Shown in pieces: positions 47,722 to 56,136 of a stretch of DNA of 64,000 bases. Within the stretch, counting starts at the first letter, position 1, and every line of letters starts with the position of its first letter. The notes below the pieces were generated by a model. It was not told where the DNA came from, did not search any database, and saw nothing but the letters and a program-made list of their open reading frames with translations. The DNA is from Phaeobacter sp. QD34_24 (lineage in GTDB: Bacteria; Pseudomonadota; Alphaproteobacteria; Rhodobacterales; Rhodobacteraceae). Position numbers and translations under genes: made by a program. The stretch is taken from positions 307,443 through 371,442 of the forward strand of contig NZ_JARCJD010000001.1 of assembly GCF_028890115.1 (NCBI RefSeq). Direction: 5' to 3'.

Positions 47722-47793
47722 GCGCCGCGCTCTGCGCGGCGCCGGGCCCAACGGGCTGATGCCTCTTCCCTAAGAGGCTAAAGCCGGGCGGGA
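47722..47793 (+). repeat. hairpin/GGGCCCAAC intergenic repeat, copy 6
   Basis: A perfect 9-bp stem GCGCCGCGC / GCGCGGCGC (47722-47730, 47734-47742) is followed by CGGGCCCAAC (to 47752), a small CCTCTTcccTAAGAGG hairpin, and a GGGCGGGAG box at about 47786-47793. It lies between convergent dgoK and the TIGR03084-type gene. Confidence 0.65.
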
Positions 47794-47818
47794 GCCTGGC
47801 CCCTACTGTACCAGTGCT

Positions 47819-48613
47819 TCAGCTCTTGTGACGTGCGCCTTTTGAGGGTGGCATTTCCGGCGGGCCCGCAAAACACTGGGCGATCTCCATCCAGCGCATC
47901 GCGGCAGGCCCTGCAACCTCAAGCCCGGTGTCCGCTATGTTGCGCACCTGGGTCACCACCTGGGCGAATTCCACCGCCGAGCCGCGCACCGCGTTTCCTT
48001 CCTGCGCCTCGTTCCACTCCCAGACCGCCCCCGAAGGACCGGTCAGCTGTACGAAAGGCGCAGGCTCCGGTACCTCTTCCTTGCGGTTGAGGAAGGTCCA
48101 ACCGTAGGTCGCAACGCCAAGGTGGGCGATATTGCGGATACGGTCCTGCTCCGACCGCTCAAGACCCAGAAGATCAAAGACCTCCTGCCCGTGCGCCCAG
48201 GTCTCCATCTGCCGCGCGGTGATCGACGACAGCGCGCTCATATCCGGTCCCACCCATTTGACCCGAGCCTTTGGATCGGCTGCGGCAAAGGCATCGGCAC
48301 AGCTCTCGGCGCCGGTCTTCCAGGCCTCAAACAGCGCCCTGCCAGATAGCCCATCGAGCCAGGGAAACTGGCATTCAAGGATCGTCTTGCCCGACTGCAT
48401 GTCCCGAACGATCGGACCGATGAAGGCGGCAAAGGCCTCTTCCCCCTTCAGCGAGGTTTCGGCAGCCACGTTGAACAGATGCAGATGGCCCAGCACATGA
48501 TCGATGGTCCAGTCCTTGAACAGCGTCGGCCGGTGAAACGCCTCCTCCGGCAAATCTTCCAGTATCGCCGCCAGCGCCCGGCTTTCGGCGCGAAAATCCT
48601 CTGCCTGCTGCAT
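47819..48613 (-). CDS. TIGR03084-type metal-binding (maleylpyruvate isomerase-like fold) protein
   Basis: 264 residues. The opening AILEDLPEEAFHRPTLFKDW and the IDHVLGHLHLFN segment, with candidate metal-binding histidines, fit the DinB/mycothiol-dependent isomerase-like family often labelled TIGR03084, whose substrate is not established. The middle ARQMETWAHGQEVFDLLG carries another conserved histidine. An ATG at 48613 with GGGAGG upstream is preferred over 48634 or 48658. It is divergent from the TetR gene, with a strong palindrome between them, so probably co-regulated with the acyl-CoA dehydrogenase. Confidence 0.78.
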   Translation of the reverse strand: MQQAEDFRAESRALAAILEDLPEEAFHRPTLFKDWTIDHVLGHLHLFNVAAETSLKGEEAFAAFIGPIVRDMQSGKTILECQFPWLDGLSGRALFEAWKTGAESCADAFAAADPKARVKWVGPDMSALSSITARQMETWAHGQEVFDLLGLERSEQDRIRNIAHLGVATYGWTFLNRKEEVPEPAPFVQLTGPSGAVWEWNEAQEGNAVRGSAVEFAQVVTQVRNIADTGLEVAGPAAMRWMEIAQCFAGPPEMPPSKGARHKS

Positions 48614-48668
48614 CGCTGTCTTCCTCCCTGTCATGTTCCCCTGCGTCGGCCCCTGCATTGCGCAATTG

Positions 48669-48688
48669 AACAGACCGACCGTTCTGTT
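48669..48688. promoter_or_regulatory. TetR-type operator palindrome
   Basis: A 20-bp palindrome has perfect 6-bp outer arms (AACAGA / TCTGTT) and inner CG pairs. It lies 40 bp upstream of the TetR start and 56 bp from the TIGR03084-type gene start. Its GACCGACCGT core resembles known TetR operators. Autoregulation and control of the divergent gene are inferred. Confidence 0.65.
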
Positions 48689-48727
48689 TTACGATTCCCG
48701 AAGAAGAATAGGCCCAGAGATCCCCGA

Positions 48728-49399
48728 ATGGCACCCAAAACCACAGCCAAGAGCGCAGACCAACCCGACGTCACCAGCCGGGCCGACCGAACCCGGCTGC
48801 GGATCTTTGATGCGGTCACCCACTGCCTGGATCGCTTTGGCTATGCGGAGACCTCGATCAACCGGGTGCAGACCACGGCGGGCGTGTCGCGTGGCGCGCT
48901 GACCCATCATTTCCCCAGCAAGGAAGAGATGATGGTGCGCACGCTGGAACACCTTCTGGCACCGGTGCGCGGCCCGGAACAGGCGGGTGAAAGCGCGCAT
49001 ATGCTGCGCAAGGGCGGCAAGAGCAGCACTCTGCCCGAAGAACTGCACCGGCTTTGGGCACGGGTGATCAATACCCGCGAAGGGCGCGCGGTGATGGAGA
49101 TCCTGGTCGCCTCGCGCACGGATCAGGCGCTCAGCAGCCGCATCACACCGTCGCTCTGGGACTATAACGATGCCTTCAACCGCAATATCGCCAATCTCTA
49201 CACTGCCCCCTCGGGCGAGGATCTGGCGCTCCTGTGGTCGATCTGCCGCAGTTTCATGCGCGGGCTGCACAGCCAGTCCCCCTATGAGCGCGACCCCGAA
49301 ATCATCACCAAGATGGTCGATCTCTTCGGGCGCATCATGGCCCCGCACCTGGCCCCGAACCCCAGCAGAAGCCAGGCGTCCGCCATCGAAAAGGAGTAG
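48728..49399 (+). CDS. TetR/AcrR-family transcriptional regulator
   Basis: 223 residues. The N-terminal TetR DNA-binding domain is clear: RLRIFDAVTHCLDRFGYAET, INRVQTTAGVSRGALTHHF and PSKEEMMVRTLEH. The C-terminal ligand domain is helical and divergent, as usual. The acyl-CoA dehydrogenase follows 5 bp downstream, so an acyl-CoA ligand is plausible. Start ATG at 48728; the open frame upstream overlaps the divergent gene. Confidence 0.92.
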   Translation: MAPKTTAKSADQPDVTSRADRTRLRIFDAVTHCLDRFGYAETSINRVQTTAGVSRGALTHHFPSKEEMMVRTLEHLLAPVRGPEQAGESAHMLRKGGKSSTLPEELHRLWARVINTREGRAVMEILVASRTDQALSSRITPSLWDYNDAFNRNIANLYTAPSGEDLALLWSICRSFMRGLHSQSPYERDPEIITKMVDLFGRIMAPHLAPNPSRSQASAIEKE

Positions 49400-49404
49400 C
49401 CCCC

Positions 49405-50547
49405 ATGCAAAGCCCCTTTGACACCGAAGAGCGCCGCGCCTTTCGCGATACCCTGCGCGCCTTTGTGGCGCAGGAGATCACCCCCTATTGTGATGCCTGG
49501 GATGAAGCCGGGGAAATCCCCTGGGCGCTGCACCAGAAGACCGGCGCGCTGGGGGTCTGGGGCTTTGGCATCGCCGAAGAGCACGGCGGACTTGGCTTTG
49601 ACGACTGTTTCATGCGCGCCGCCTACGCCGAGGAAATCGCCCGCTGCGGCGCAGGCGGCGTGGCAGCGGCCATGGGCGGGCGGCAGATCTCGCTCGATCC
49701 CATCGCGCGGCTCGCCAGTGAAGAGATCAAGGCCCGCGTGCTGCCCGAGATCATATCGGGGCGAAAGGGATCCTCGCTGGGGGTGACAGAACCCGGCGGC
49801 GGCTCGGATGTGGCCAATATGACCACGACCGCGCGGCGCGATGGCAATCATTTCGTGCTGAACGGCTGCAAGACCTTCATCACCGGCGGCATGACATCGG
49901 ATTATTTCGTGATCCCCGCCCGCACCGGGGGACCGGGGCTTGAGGGCATCTCGCTGTTCTTCGTGGAGGCGGGCATGGCAGGCTTCAGCCGCAGTGCGCT
50001 GGATCGAAAGATGGGCTGGTGGTGTTCAGACCAGGCAACCCTGTTCCTGGAGGATGTGCGCCTGCCCGCCGATCATATGATGGGGCCGGAGAACCGCGGA
50101 TTCGTGGCGATCATGGAGAATTTCAACCTCGAACGCATCGGGCTGATCGCCGGTATGCTCGGCATGATGAAGACCTGCCTTGAGGACAGTATCGCCTGGG
50201 CGCAGGAGCGGCAGACCTTTGGCAAGCCGCTGATCCGCCACCAGGCGATCCGACACAAAATCGCGGATATCTCCGCCCGTATCGACGCGGTCGAGGCCTA
50301 TCTCAATCAGATCTGCTGGCAGGTGAATGAGGGTCGCATGCCGGTGGCCGAGATCTGCAAGGCCAAGGTCTTTACCTCCAAGGCCTGCGAGTTCTGTGCC
50401 TCGGAGGCGATGCAGATCCTGGGCGGCGCCGGTTACCTGCGCGGCAACCGGATCGAGCGGATCTACCGCGAGGTCAAGGTTATGGCCATCGGTGGCGGCT
50501 CGGAAGAGATCATGCGCGACCTGGCGGTGCGCCAGATGGGGCTTTGA
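49405..50547 (+). CDS. acyl-CoA dehydrogenase family protein
   Basis: 380 residues, normal length. Family blocks: LGVWGFGIAEEHGGLGFDD, SLGVTEPGGGSDVANM (FAD/substrate region), LNGCKTFITGGMTSDYF, RQTFGKPLIRHQAIRHKIAD, MQILGGAGYLRGNRIER, and GGGSEEIMRDL at the end, where the catalytic-base region of many ACADs lies. It oxidises an acyl-CoA between alpha and beta carbons, using FAD. It is coupled to the TetR gene. Chain length or branched-chain specificity cannot be read from sequence. Confidence 0.92.
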   Translation: MQSPFDTEERRAFRDTLRAFVAQEITPYCDAWDEAGEIPWALHQKTGALGVWGFGIAEEHGGLGFDDCFMRAAYAEEIARCGAGGVAAAMGGRQISLDPIARLASEEIKARVLPEIISGRKGSSLGVTEPGGGSDVANMTTTARRDGNHFVLNGCKTFITGGMTSDYFVIPARTGGPGLEGISLFFVEAGMAGFSRSALDRKMGWWCSDQATLFLEDVRLPADHMMGPENRGFVAIMENFNLERIGLIAGMLGMMKTCLEDSIAWAQERQTFGKPLIRHQAIRHKIADISARIDAVEAYLNQICWQVNEGRMPVAEICKAKVFTSKACEFCASEAMQILGGAGYLRGNRIERIYREVKVMAIGGGSEEIMRDLAVRQMGL

Positions 50548-50647
50548 CGGCGACACCGGCACGGCCGCGACGCAAAAGCGGATACAAGCTTTCTTCAGGA
50601 AGTTCTCCTAAACCCGTCGCAGCCGCGCGCGACAAGAGGGATTCGGA

Positions 50648-51445
50648 GTGACAGGGAAGAACTGCAAAGCCTGCAAGAACGGTGCGACATTCGATATTCC
50701 GATCACCATGGCGTTTCAACCCATGCTGGCCATCGGCGCACAAAAGGTCTTTGCCTATGAAGCCCTGTTGCGCGGCAAGGATGGCGCGGGCCCGCGCCAG
50801 GTCTTCTCGCATGTCACGGCCGAGACGCTCCATGCCTTTGATCAGACCTGCCGCACCACCTCGATCGAGCTGGCCGCCGAACTGAACCTGGCAGACAGTG
50901 GCGCGCTCTTGTCGATGAATTTCCTGCCCAATGCGGTCTACGATCCCAAGGCCTGCATCCAGCTGACGCTGGAAACGGCCAGGAAGACCGGCTTCCCGGT
51001 GGATCGCATCATGTTCGAATTCACCGAAACCGAACGCGTCGATACCCAGAAGCTGCTGGAGATCCTGGCCACCTATCGCCGCCTGGGGTTCAAGACCGCG
51101 ATCGATGATTTCGGCGCCGGATATTCCGGGCTGAAACTGCTGACCCTGTTTCAGCCCGATGTGGTCAAGCTGGACGCCGGATTGATCCGGGGGATCGACA
51201 GCTCGCGTGCCAAACAGGCGATCGTGCGCAATTCGATCCCGATGCTCGAGGAGATGGGTATCCTGATCGTCTGCGAAGGGATCGAACCCCAAGAGGAATA
51301 TGACACCCTTTACGACCTTGGCGTCGACCTGATGCAGGGCTACCTCTTTGCCAAACCGGGTTTTGAAACCCTGCCCACGCCGCATTGGCCCAGCCATTCG
51401 AAACTGGGTAGCGAACAGAGCGTTCCCATCAGATTTTCCCGGTAG
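50648..51445 (+). CDS. EAL-domain cyclic-di-GMP phosphodiesterase
   Basis: 265 residues, a stand-alone EAL domain starting at GTG 50648. The signature residues for c-di-GMP hydrolysis are intact: YEALLRG, SMNFLPN, FEFTETE, AIDDFGAGYSG, VKLD, CEGIE and MQGYLFAKP. An active phosphodiesterase that lowers c-di-GMP is therefore expected. The short N-terminal extension has a CKAC pair (residues 6-9) that might bind a metal or sense redox. It lies upstream of the RTX-type secreted protein gene, in keeping with c-di-GMP control of adhesion, although the two are separated by 212 bp with their own signals. Confidence 0.92.
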   Translation: MTGKNCKACKNGATFDIPITMAFQPMLAIGAQKVFAYEALLRGKDGAGPRQVFSHVTAETLHAFDQTCRTTSIELAAELNLADSGALLSMNFLPNAVYDPKACIQLTLETARKTGFPVDRIMFEFTETERVDTQKLLEILATYRRLGFKTAIDDFGAGYSGLKLLTLFQPDVVKLDAGLIRGIDSSRAKQAIVRNSIPMLEEMGILIVCEGIEPQEEYDTLYDLGVDLMQGYLFAKPGFETLPTPHWPSHSKLGSEQSVPIRFSR

Positions 51446-51479
51446 ACTCTCCAGGTAGATTTGCAAGGTAGATTTTTGA
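51441..51479 (+). repeat. three 13-bp direct repeats upstream of the RTX-type gene
   Basis: GGTAGA boxes start at 51441, 51454 and 51467, an exact 13-bp period; the first overlaps the stop codon of the EAL gene. A hairpin (CTTTGCGGT / ACCGCAAAG, near 51541-51560) follows. A regulator-binding iteron array is possible; function is unproven. Confidence 0.5.
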
Positions 51480-51657
51480 CGGATTTCGTCCGAATTTGAT
51501 CCGTGTCACATCGGGACTGATTTTCGACCGGTAACAATGGCTTTGCGGTTGACCGCAAAAGGCCCTGCGCCTGCGTCAGCATGAGAATACGACCCTTTTC
51601 ACTCGCCCAGTATCTGAGGCAAGGCAGCGGGTGACGGAACTTGAAGAGGACCAACAA

Positions 51658-53190
51658 ATGTACAGCATGAGCGAATCCGGCGATTGGACCAACGAATTCA
51701 ATTACACGCAAACCAATGTCGCGGAGATTCAGCCGGGCCACACCGTGAGCGGCACCGTCGGGGGCAGCGACGCAGGTGACCTCATCCGTGTCTCACTGGC
51801 CTATGGTCAGCCCTATACCTTCACCCTGCAGGGGGAGGGCGTCTCCTTTGTCATGCTCGACGATGGCGTTGCTGACCCGGATGCGGACATTGATGGCAAT
51901 ACGATGACCTTTACCGCCGAGCACCCTTCGGATTTCTACAATATCCGCGTCACCGGCAATGGCAGCTATACGGTCGCCATGGAAGGTTTGCCTGCCGACT
52001 ACCTCGACGATGAAGACGATGGCGAGCTGAGCGGTGCGCCGACCCTTGCCGACGACAGCACGATCACCGGGGTCATCAATGGCAGCGGTCGCGAGGGTGA
52101 AACCGACTATTATGCGTTCTACGCGTTCGGTGGCATGGATTATTCCTTCTCGATGGCCCAGACAGACTCCCCATATGGCGCCACCTCCGGGGGATACCTG
52201 CAGATTCTGGATGAGGATGGCGAACCCGTCAGCGGCGTATCGGGTGGCAGCAGTGCCTGGGACGGCGCGGATATCTCCTTCGCCCCCAGCCTGACCGGGA
52301 CCTATTACCTGGCAGCCCAGACCTATTTCAGCTTCTACGGCGCCTATACGATCGAAAGCTATTCGAGCGCAGCGCCGACCGACCAGGCCAGCCTCGCCTC
52401 GATCACCGCATCCGAGGCGTCCGGGGCCACAACAGTGACCCTGCGCGTCACGGTCGAAAACGCCCGCGAAAGCGACGTGACCGGCACGGTTTCGGTGAAC
52501 GCAGTGGACGCGGACTATTCGCAGGCCGTCAACAGCTATGAGGCAGGCTTCACCTTGTCTGCCGGGCAAACCTATGTCGACGTGGTCGTGCCGGTCGGCA
52601 CCAGCTCGCTTTATACGGAAGACACGATCTTTGTTGGCAGCATCGCCGCGATCCAGGGGCTTGGCATCGATCAGGGCTTCCTGGCCTCCGACACCTTTGT
52701 CAGCGACACCAACACCGACCCGACCAATGGCGATGACATTCTGATCGGCACCAACGGGCGCGACCGCATTCTTGGCCTGGGCGGAGACGACGAGATTTCC
52801 GGCCTGAAACAGCGCGACGTCCTGAAAGGCGGTGCCGGTCAGGACACGTTGAATGGCGGAAGCGGCAATGACAAGCTGTTTGGCGGCAGCGGCGGTGACG
52901 TGCTGAACGGTCAGAAGGGCAACGATTTGTTGATCGGCGGCGGCGGGGCGGACACCTTTGTCTTTTCCGGCGCCTTTGGCAACGACAGGATCCGCGACTT
53001 CAACGCGAACAGCAATCGCGAAGACATCGATCTGAGCGGCATTGAAGAGATCACGGGCATGCGCGACCTGCGTCGCAACCACATGCGCGAGGACGGCGAT
53101 GACGTGATCATCGAGGATGGCAATGGAAACTCGATCACGCTCCTGGACGTTGATATCTCGGACCTGGGCTCGGGCGATTTCATCTTCTGA
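51658..53190 (+). CDS. RTX-type calcium-binding protein, probable type I secretion substrate
   Basis: 510 residues. The N-terminal 250 or so hold two pre-peptidase C-terminal-like beta domains (DAGDLIRVSLAYGQPYTF; GETDYYAFYAFGG). The C-terminal part has nonapeptide-like repeats (GGDDEISG, GGAGQDTLNG, GGSGNDKLFG, GNDLLIGGGGADTF) that bind calcium, then an acidic tail ending in FIF, as in type I secreted proteins. There is no N-terminal signal. I chose the ATG at 51658 with AGAGGA seven bases upstream; the frame opens at GTG 51631. No ABC exporter is adjacent. No enzymatic motif was found. Confidence 0.82.
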   Translation: MYSMSESGDWTNEFNYTQTNVAEIQPGHTVSGTVGGSDAGDLIRVSLAYGQPYTFTLQGEGVSFVMLDDGVADPDADIDGNTMTFTAEHPSDFYNIRVTGNGSYTVAMEGLPADYLDDEDDGELSGAPTLADDSTITGVINGSGREGETDYYAFYAFGGMDYSFSMAQTDSPYGATSGGYLQILDEDGEPVSGVSGGSSAWDGADISFAPSLTGTYYLAAQTYFSFYGAYTIESYSSAAPTDQASLASITASEASGATTVTLRVTVENARESDVTGTVSVNAVDADYSQAVNSYEAGFTLSAGQTYVDVVVPVGTSSLYTEDTIFVGSIAAIQGLGIDQGFLASDTFVSDTNTDPTNGDDILIGTNGRDRILGLGGDDEISGLKQRDVLKGGAGQDTLNGGSGNDKLFGGSGGDVLNGQKGNDLLIGGGGADTFVFSGAFGNDRIRDFNANSNREDIDLSGIEEITGMRDLRRNHMREDGDDVIIEDGNGNSITLLDVDISDLGSGDFIF

Positions 53191-53310
53191 CATCGCGCAT
53201 CGGTCGCCTTGACGGCCGGTGCTCCAGATCTTGCGCAGGCGCGGCGGCCCGGGTGGCGGCCGCGCACAATCGTTCGGCTGCGTCCCGCCTGGCCGTGCCG
53301 CAGCTTGGCC

Positions 53311-54630
53311 TTAACGGGCGATCACGATATCGGCGCGCAGCCCGCCCAGTTCGCTGCTTTCGCCCAGGCGCAACGTGCCGCCATGGGCGCGCGCCACATC
53401 GACCACGATTGCAAGCCCAAGCCCCACCCCAGAGCCAAGGTTCTGATTGCGCGCCGAATCCAGCCGCGTAAACGGGCGTATCGCCTCCCCGCGCTGATCC
53501 GGGCCAATGCCGGGGCCATCGTCTTCGACCCGGATCCGCAGGGATTTCTCCGTAAGTGAGACCGAAACCCGGGCCCGGGTGCCATAGCGCACCGCGTTGG
53601 ACACCAGGTTTTCAATGGCGCGGCGCATGGACTGGCGCCGCAGCATCACCTCTCCGGAGCCGCTGACCTCTCCCAGCACCACATCCTTGCCCTGCCGCCG
53701 CCAGTCCTCGACGATCAGCTCTGCCATGGCGACCGGATCCACCGGTTCCGGCTCCCCGGTCGAGGCCCCACGGGAAAACTCAAGGAAGGCATCCAGCAGC
53801 GCCTGCATCTCATCCACATCCCGCAACAGCGGCTCGGCCTCCTCCTCGTCCAGCATGGCAAGGCCCAGTTTCAGCCGGGTCAGCGGCGTGCGCAGGTCGT
53901 GGCTTACCCCCGACAGCATCAGCGTGCGCTGTTCGATCTGCCGTTCAATACGGGCGCGCATGTCGATAAAGGCGCTGCCAGCCGCGCGTACCTCGGTGGC
54001 ACCCCGCGGTGAATAGGGCAGCATCCGCCCCCGCCCAAAAGCCTGCGCCGCCTCGGCCAGCCGCTTGATCGGACGCAGCTGGTTGCGCAGGTAGATGAAG
54101 GCGATCAAAGCCATGAACAGGCCAAAGAACACCATGGTCACGATCAGCTGATGCGGCGCGGCAGCCGTCAGGCGCCGCCGGTCGACCCGCAGCTCCAGCC
54201 GCCCGAGATCGGTGCGCAGGAAGATCCGCACCTCGCGGTTGTCGGGAAACTGTGCCGCCAGAAATCCGGGCAGGTCCTGGGCCATCTTGTCCCGCACCAC
54301 CCGGCCGGAAAACTCGTACCAGGCCAGTAGATCCTGCGGTGCGGCATCCTGCGGCTGCAGAAACCGCGCACCCATCTGCAAAGGCGTCAACAGGGGCGCC
54401 AGGCGCGTCAGATACGCCACCTGGCTGCCCGCCCCCTGCCCCTGCTGCTCCAGAAGGCGGATTTCGCGCAGAACCGTCGCGGTCATCTGGGTGGTGACAT
54501 CCTCCAGATCGCGCTTGATGAAGACGATCGCCACCACCAGCTGCAACGACAGGATGGGGACGATCAGGATCAGCGCTGCCCGGCCATAAAGGTTGCGCGG
54601 AGAATATTGTTTGAGCCTTTGCAAGAACAT
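53311..54630 (-). CDS. sensor histidine kinase (EnvZ-like)
   Basis: 439 residues. Membrane segments at about 18-38 and 163-183 enclose a periplasmic domain, followed by a HAMP region. The kinase core has the H-box SGVSHDLRTPLTRLKL, the N-box ENLVSNAVRYG, the G1 box EDDGPGIGP and the G2 box GSGVGLGLAI. It phosphorylates a response regulator not encoded beside it here (the adjacent MBL gene is divergent). The signal sensed is unknown. Confidence 0.9.
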   Translation of the reverse strand: MFLQRLKQYSPRNLYGRAALILIVPILSLQLVVAIVFIKRDLEDVTTQMTATVLREIRLLEQQGQGAGSQVAYLTRLAPLLTPLQMGARFLQPQDAAPQDLLAWYEFSGRVVRDKMAQDLPGFLAAQFPDNREVRIFLRTDLGRLELRVDRRRLTAAAPHQLIVTMVFFGLFMALIAFIYLRNQLRPIKRLAEAAQAFGRGRMLPYSPRGATEVRAAGSAFIDMRARIERQIEQRTLMLSGVSHDLRTPLTRLKLGLAMLDEEEAEPLLRDVDEMQALLDAFLEFSRGASTGEPEPVDPVAMAELIVEDWRRQGKDVVLGEVSGSGEVMLRRQSMRRAIENLVSNAVRYGTRARVSVSLTEKSLRIRVEDDGPGIGPDQRGEAIRPFTRLDSARNQNLGSGVGLGLAIVVDVARAHGGTLRLGESSELGGLRADIVIAR

Positions 54631-54714
54631 GGGCTAAGCCTACAGGCGCGCCAACAGACTGTGAAGGCACCATCAGGTCCGGGCGTGCAGCGAATAGCGA
54701 GGAGCAATAGGCAG

Positions 54715-55629
54715 ATGCAGGCACCAGACGATTTCAACCCCGCTCCCGGCATCGCAGAGGAGCTGCAACCGGGCGTGCGCCGCATCCTGGCTCCGAATCC
54801 CTCGCCGATGACCTATCGCGGGACCAACACCTATCTGGTGGGGCAAAAGGACCTGGCGGTAATCGACCCCGGTCCGGTGATCGAGGACCATCTGCAGGCA
54901 ATCCTGTCCGCCGTGGCGCCAGGACAGCGCATCACCCATGTGATCGTGACCCATGCCCATGTGGACCATTCCCCCCTCGCCGCCGAACTGGCGCGCCGCT
55001 GCGATGTGCCCGTTTACGGGTTCGGTCCCGCCGAAGCCGGCCGCAGCCCGGTGATGCAAGAGCTGGTGCGGCAGGGCATGTCCGACGGTGGCGAAGGCAT
55101 CGATACGGAATTTACCCCCGATGTCACCGTCGCCGATGGCGATCGGATCACCGGGGACGACTGGACGTTGGAGGTGCTGCACACGCCCGGCCACCTTGGC
55201 AATCATATCGCGCTGGCGCTTGGGGATGCCTGTTTCACCGCCGATCATGTGATGGGCTGGGCAAGCTCGCTGGTCTCTCCGCCCGATGGCGATCTCACCG
55301 ATTTCATGGCCTCCTGCCGCAAGCTGCGCGCGCGCGATTGGCGGGTGTTCTACCCGGGCCACGGCGCCCCGATCGACGATCCGGCAGGCCGTCTCGACTG
55401 GTTGATCGAACACCGGATGGCGCGCGAAGGCGCGATTCTCGACGCCCTTGCCGCTGGCCCTGCAACCCCGCGGGAATTGGCCCGCCGGATCTACACGGAA
55501 ACGCCCGCCGCCCTATTGATGGCGGCCGAGCGCAACGTTCTGGCCCACCTCATCGACCTGATGGGGAAATCCCGCGTCGAACCCGAGCAGGAACTCTCCC
55601 CGACAGTGGCTTTCCGCCTGCAGACATGA
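54715..55629 (+). CDS. MBL-fold metallohydrolase (LACTB2-like)
   Basis: 304 residues. The metallo-beta-lactamase metal ligands are present: THAHVDHSPLA (HxHxDH), HTPGHLGNH, FTADHVMGW and the final YPGHGAP. A C-terminal winged-helix extension (about residues 230-290) follows, as in the LACTB2-type subfamily. The substrate is not known; hydrolysis of an ester, thioester or nucleic acid is possible. The ATG at 54715 (GAGGAG upstream) is preferred; the frame starts at 54607. It is divergent from the EnvZ-like kinase and followed by tRNA-Asn. Confidence 0.88.
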   Translation: MQAPDDFNPAPGIAEELQPGVRRILAPNPSPMTYRGTNTYLVGQKDLAVIDPGPVIEDHLQAILSAVAPGQRITHVIVTHAHVDHSPLAAELARRCDVPVYGFGPAEAGRSPVMQELVRQGMSDGGEGIDTEFTPDVTVADGDRITGDDWTLEVLHTPGHLGNHIALALGDACFTADHVMGWASSLVSPPDGDLTDFMASCRKLRARDWRVFYPGHGAPIDDPAGRLDWLIEHRMAREGAILDALAAGPATPRELARRIYTETPAALLMAAERNVLAHLIDLMGKSRVEPEQELSPTVAFRLQT

Positions 55630-55750
55630 GGTTGCCGGAGAGGATCTGCGACCGGTCCTTTGGGATCCGCACTGCATCCAAGTTTTTTCGATTTTTCCGC
55701 CCAGACCCTCTGGACGCGCCGCAATGGTCCCGCTATATCGCCTGCACCGT

Positions 55751-55825
55751 TCCGGCGTAGCTCAGCGGTAGAGCAGTTGACTGTTAATCAATTGGTCGTA
55801 GGTTCGATCCCTACCGCCGGAGCCA
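55751..55825 (+). tRNA. tRNA-Asn (anticodon GTT), CCA encoded
   Basis: A 75-nt cloverleaf: acceptor TCCGGCG / CGCCGGA, GCTC/GAGC D-stem, anticodon GTT at 55783-55785, a GGTTCGATCC T-arm, discriminator G and encoded CCA. Identical in sequence to the second copy at 60417-60491. Confidence 0.97.
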
Positions 55826-56136
55826 TAGAATTCAAGGGCTTAGCGCTAACCCGCTAGGCCCGTTTTCTTTTTCGAGCACAGACATTGCTGCGGAACTGAC
55901 TGCCTGACCCTGATTTCTCGGATCTCGGAGACCACTGAGGCATCAGTTCACAGCCCGGACGAAACGCGATTTGGGCAGCAACCGCCCCTCGTTCGCAGGC
56001 AGGCATGCCGGATTGACAGCCGTGCCGTCGGATCAAAGCAGACGACGCCAGACAACGGCGTGGCGATCGGGTCTTTGCCAGAATGCCCGCTGCGCGCGCC
56101 TTGCGAGGGGGGATGCCTTCCTGGGAGTCCTTGCTT
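55826..56136. other. interval between tRNA-Asn and the Anbu gene
   Basis: 311 bp. The first 64 bp belong to the inverted repeat and hold the tRNA terminator. In the remaining stretch to the minus-strand Anbu stop codon at 56137 I see no gene or clear signal. Confidence 0.5.
55836..55873 (+). terminator. Rho-independent terminator of tRNA-Asn (left copy)
   Basis: A 10-bp stem GGGCTTAGCG / CGCTAGGCCC (one G-T pair) with a 6-base loop is followed by TTTTCTTTTT. The mirror copy is at 60369-60406. Confidence 0.85.

Larger units (their letters stand above)
55706..55889 (+). repeat. 184-bp inverted repeat, left copy (contains tRNA-Asn)
   Basis: This block, from the tRNA leader through the terminator and a further 16 bp, matches 60353-60536 in reverse complement without indels; I see about five substitutions. 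Every position p pairs with 116242 minus p. Confidence 0.95.
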
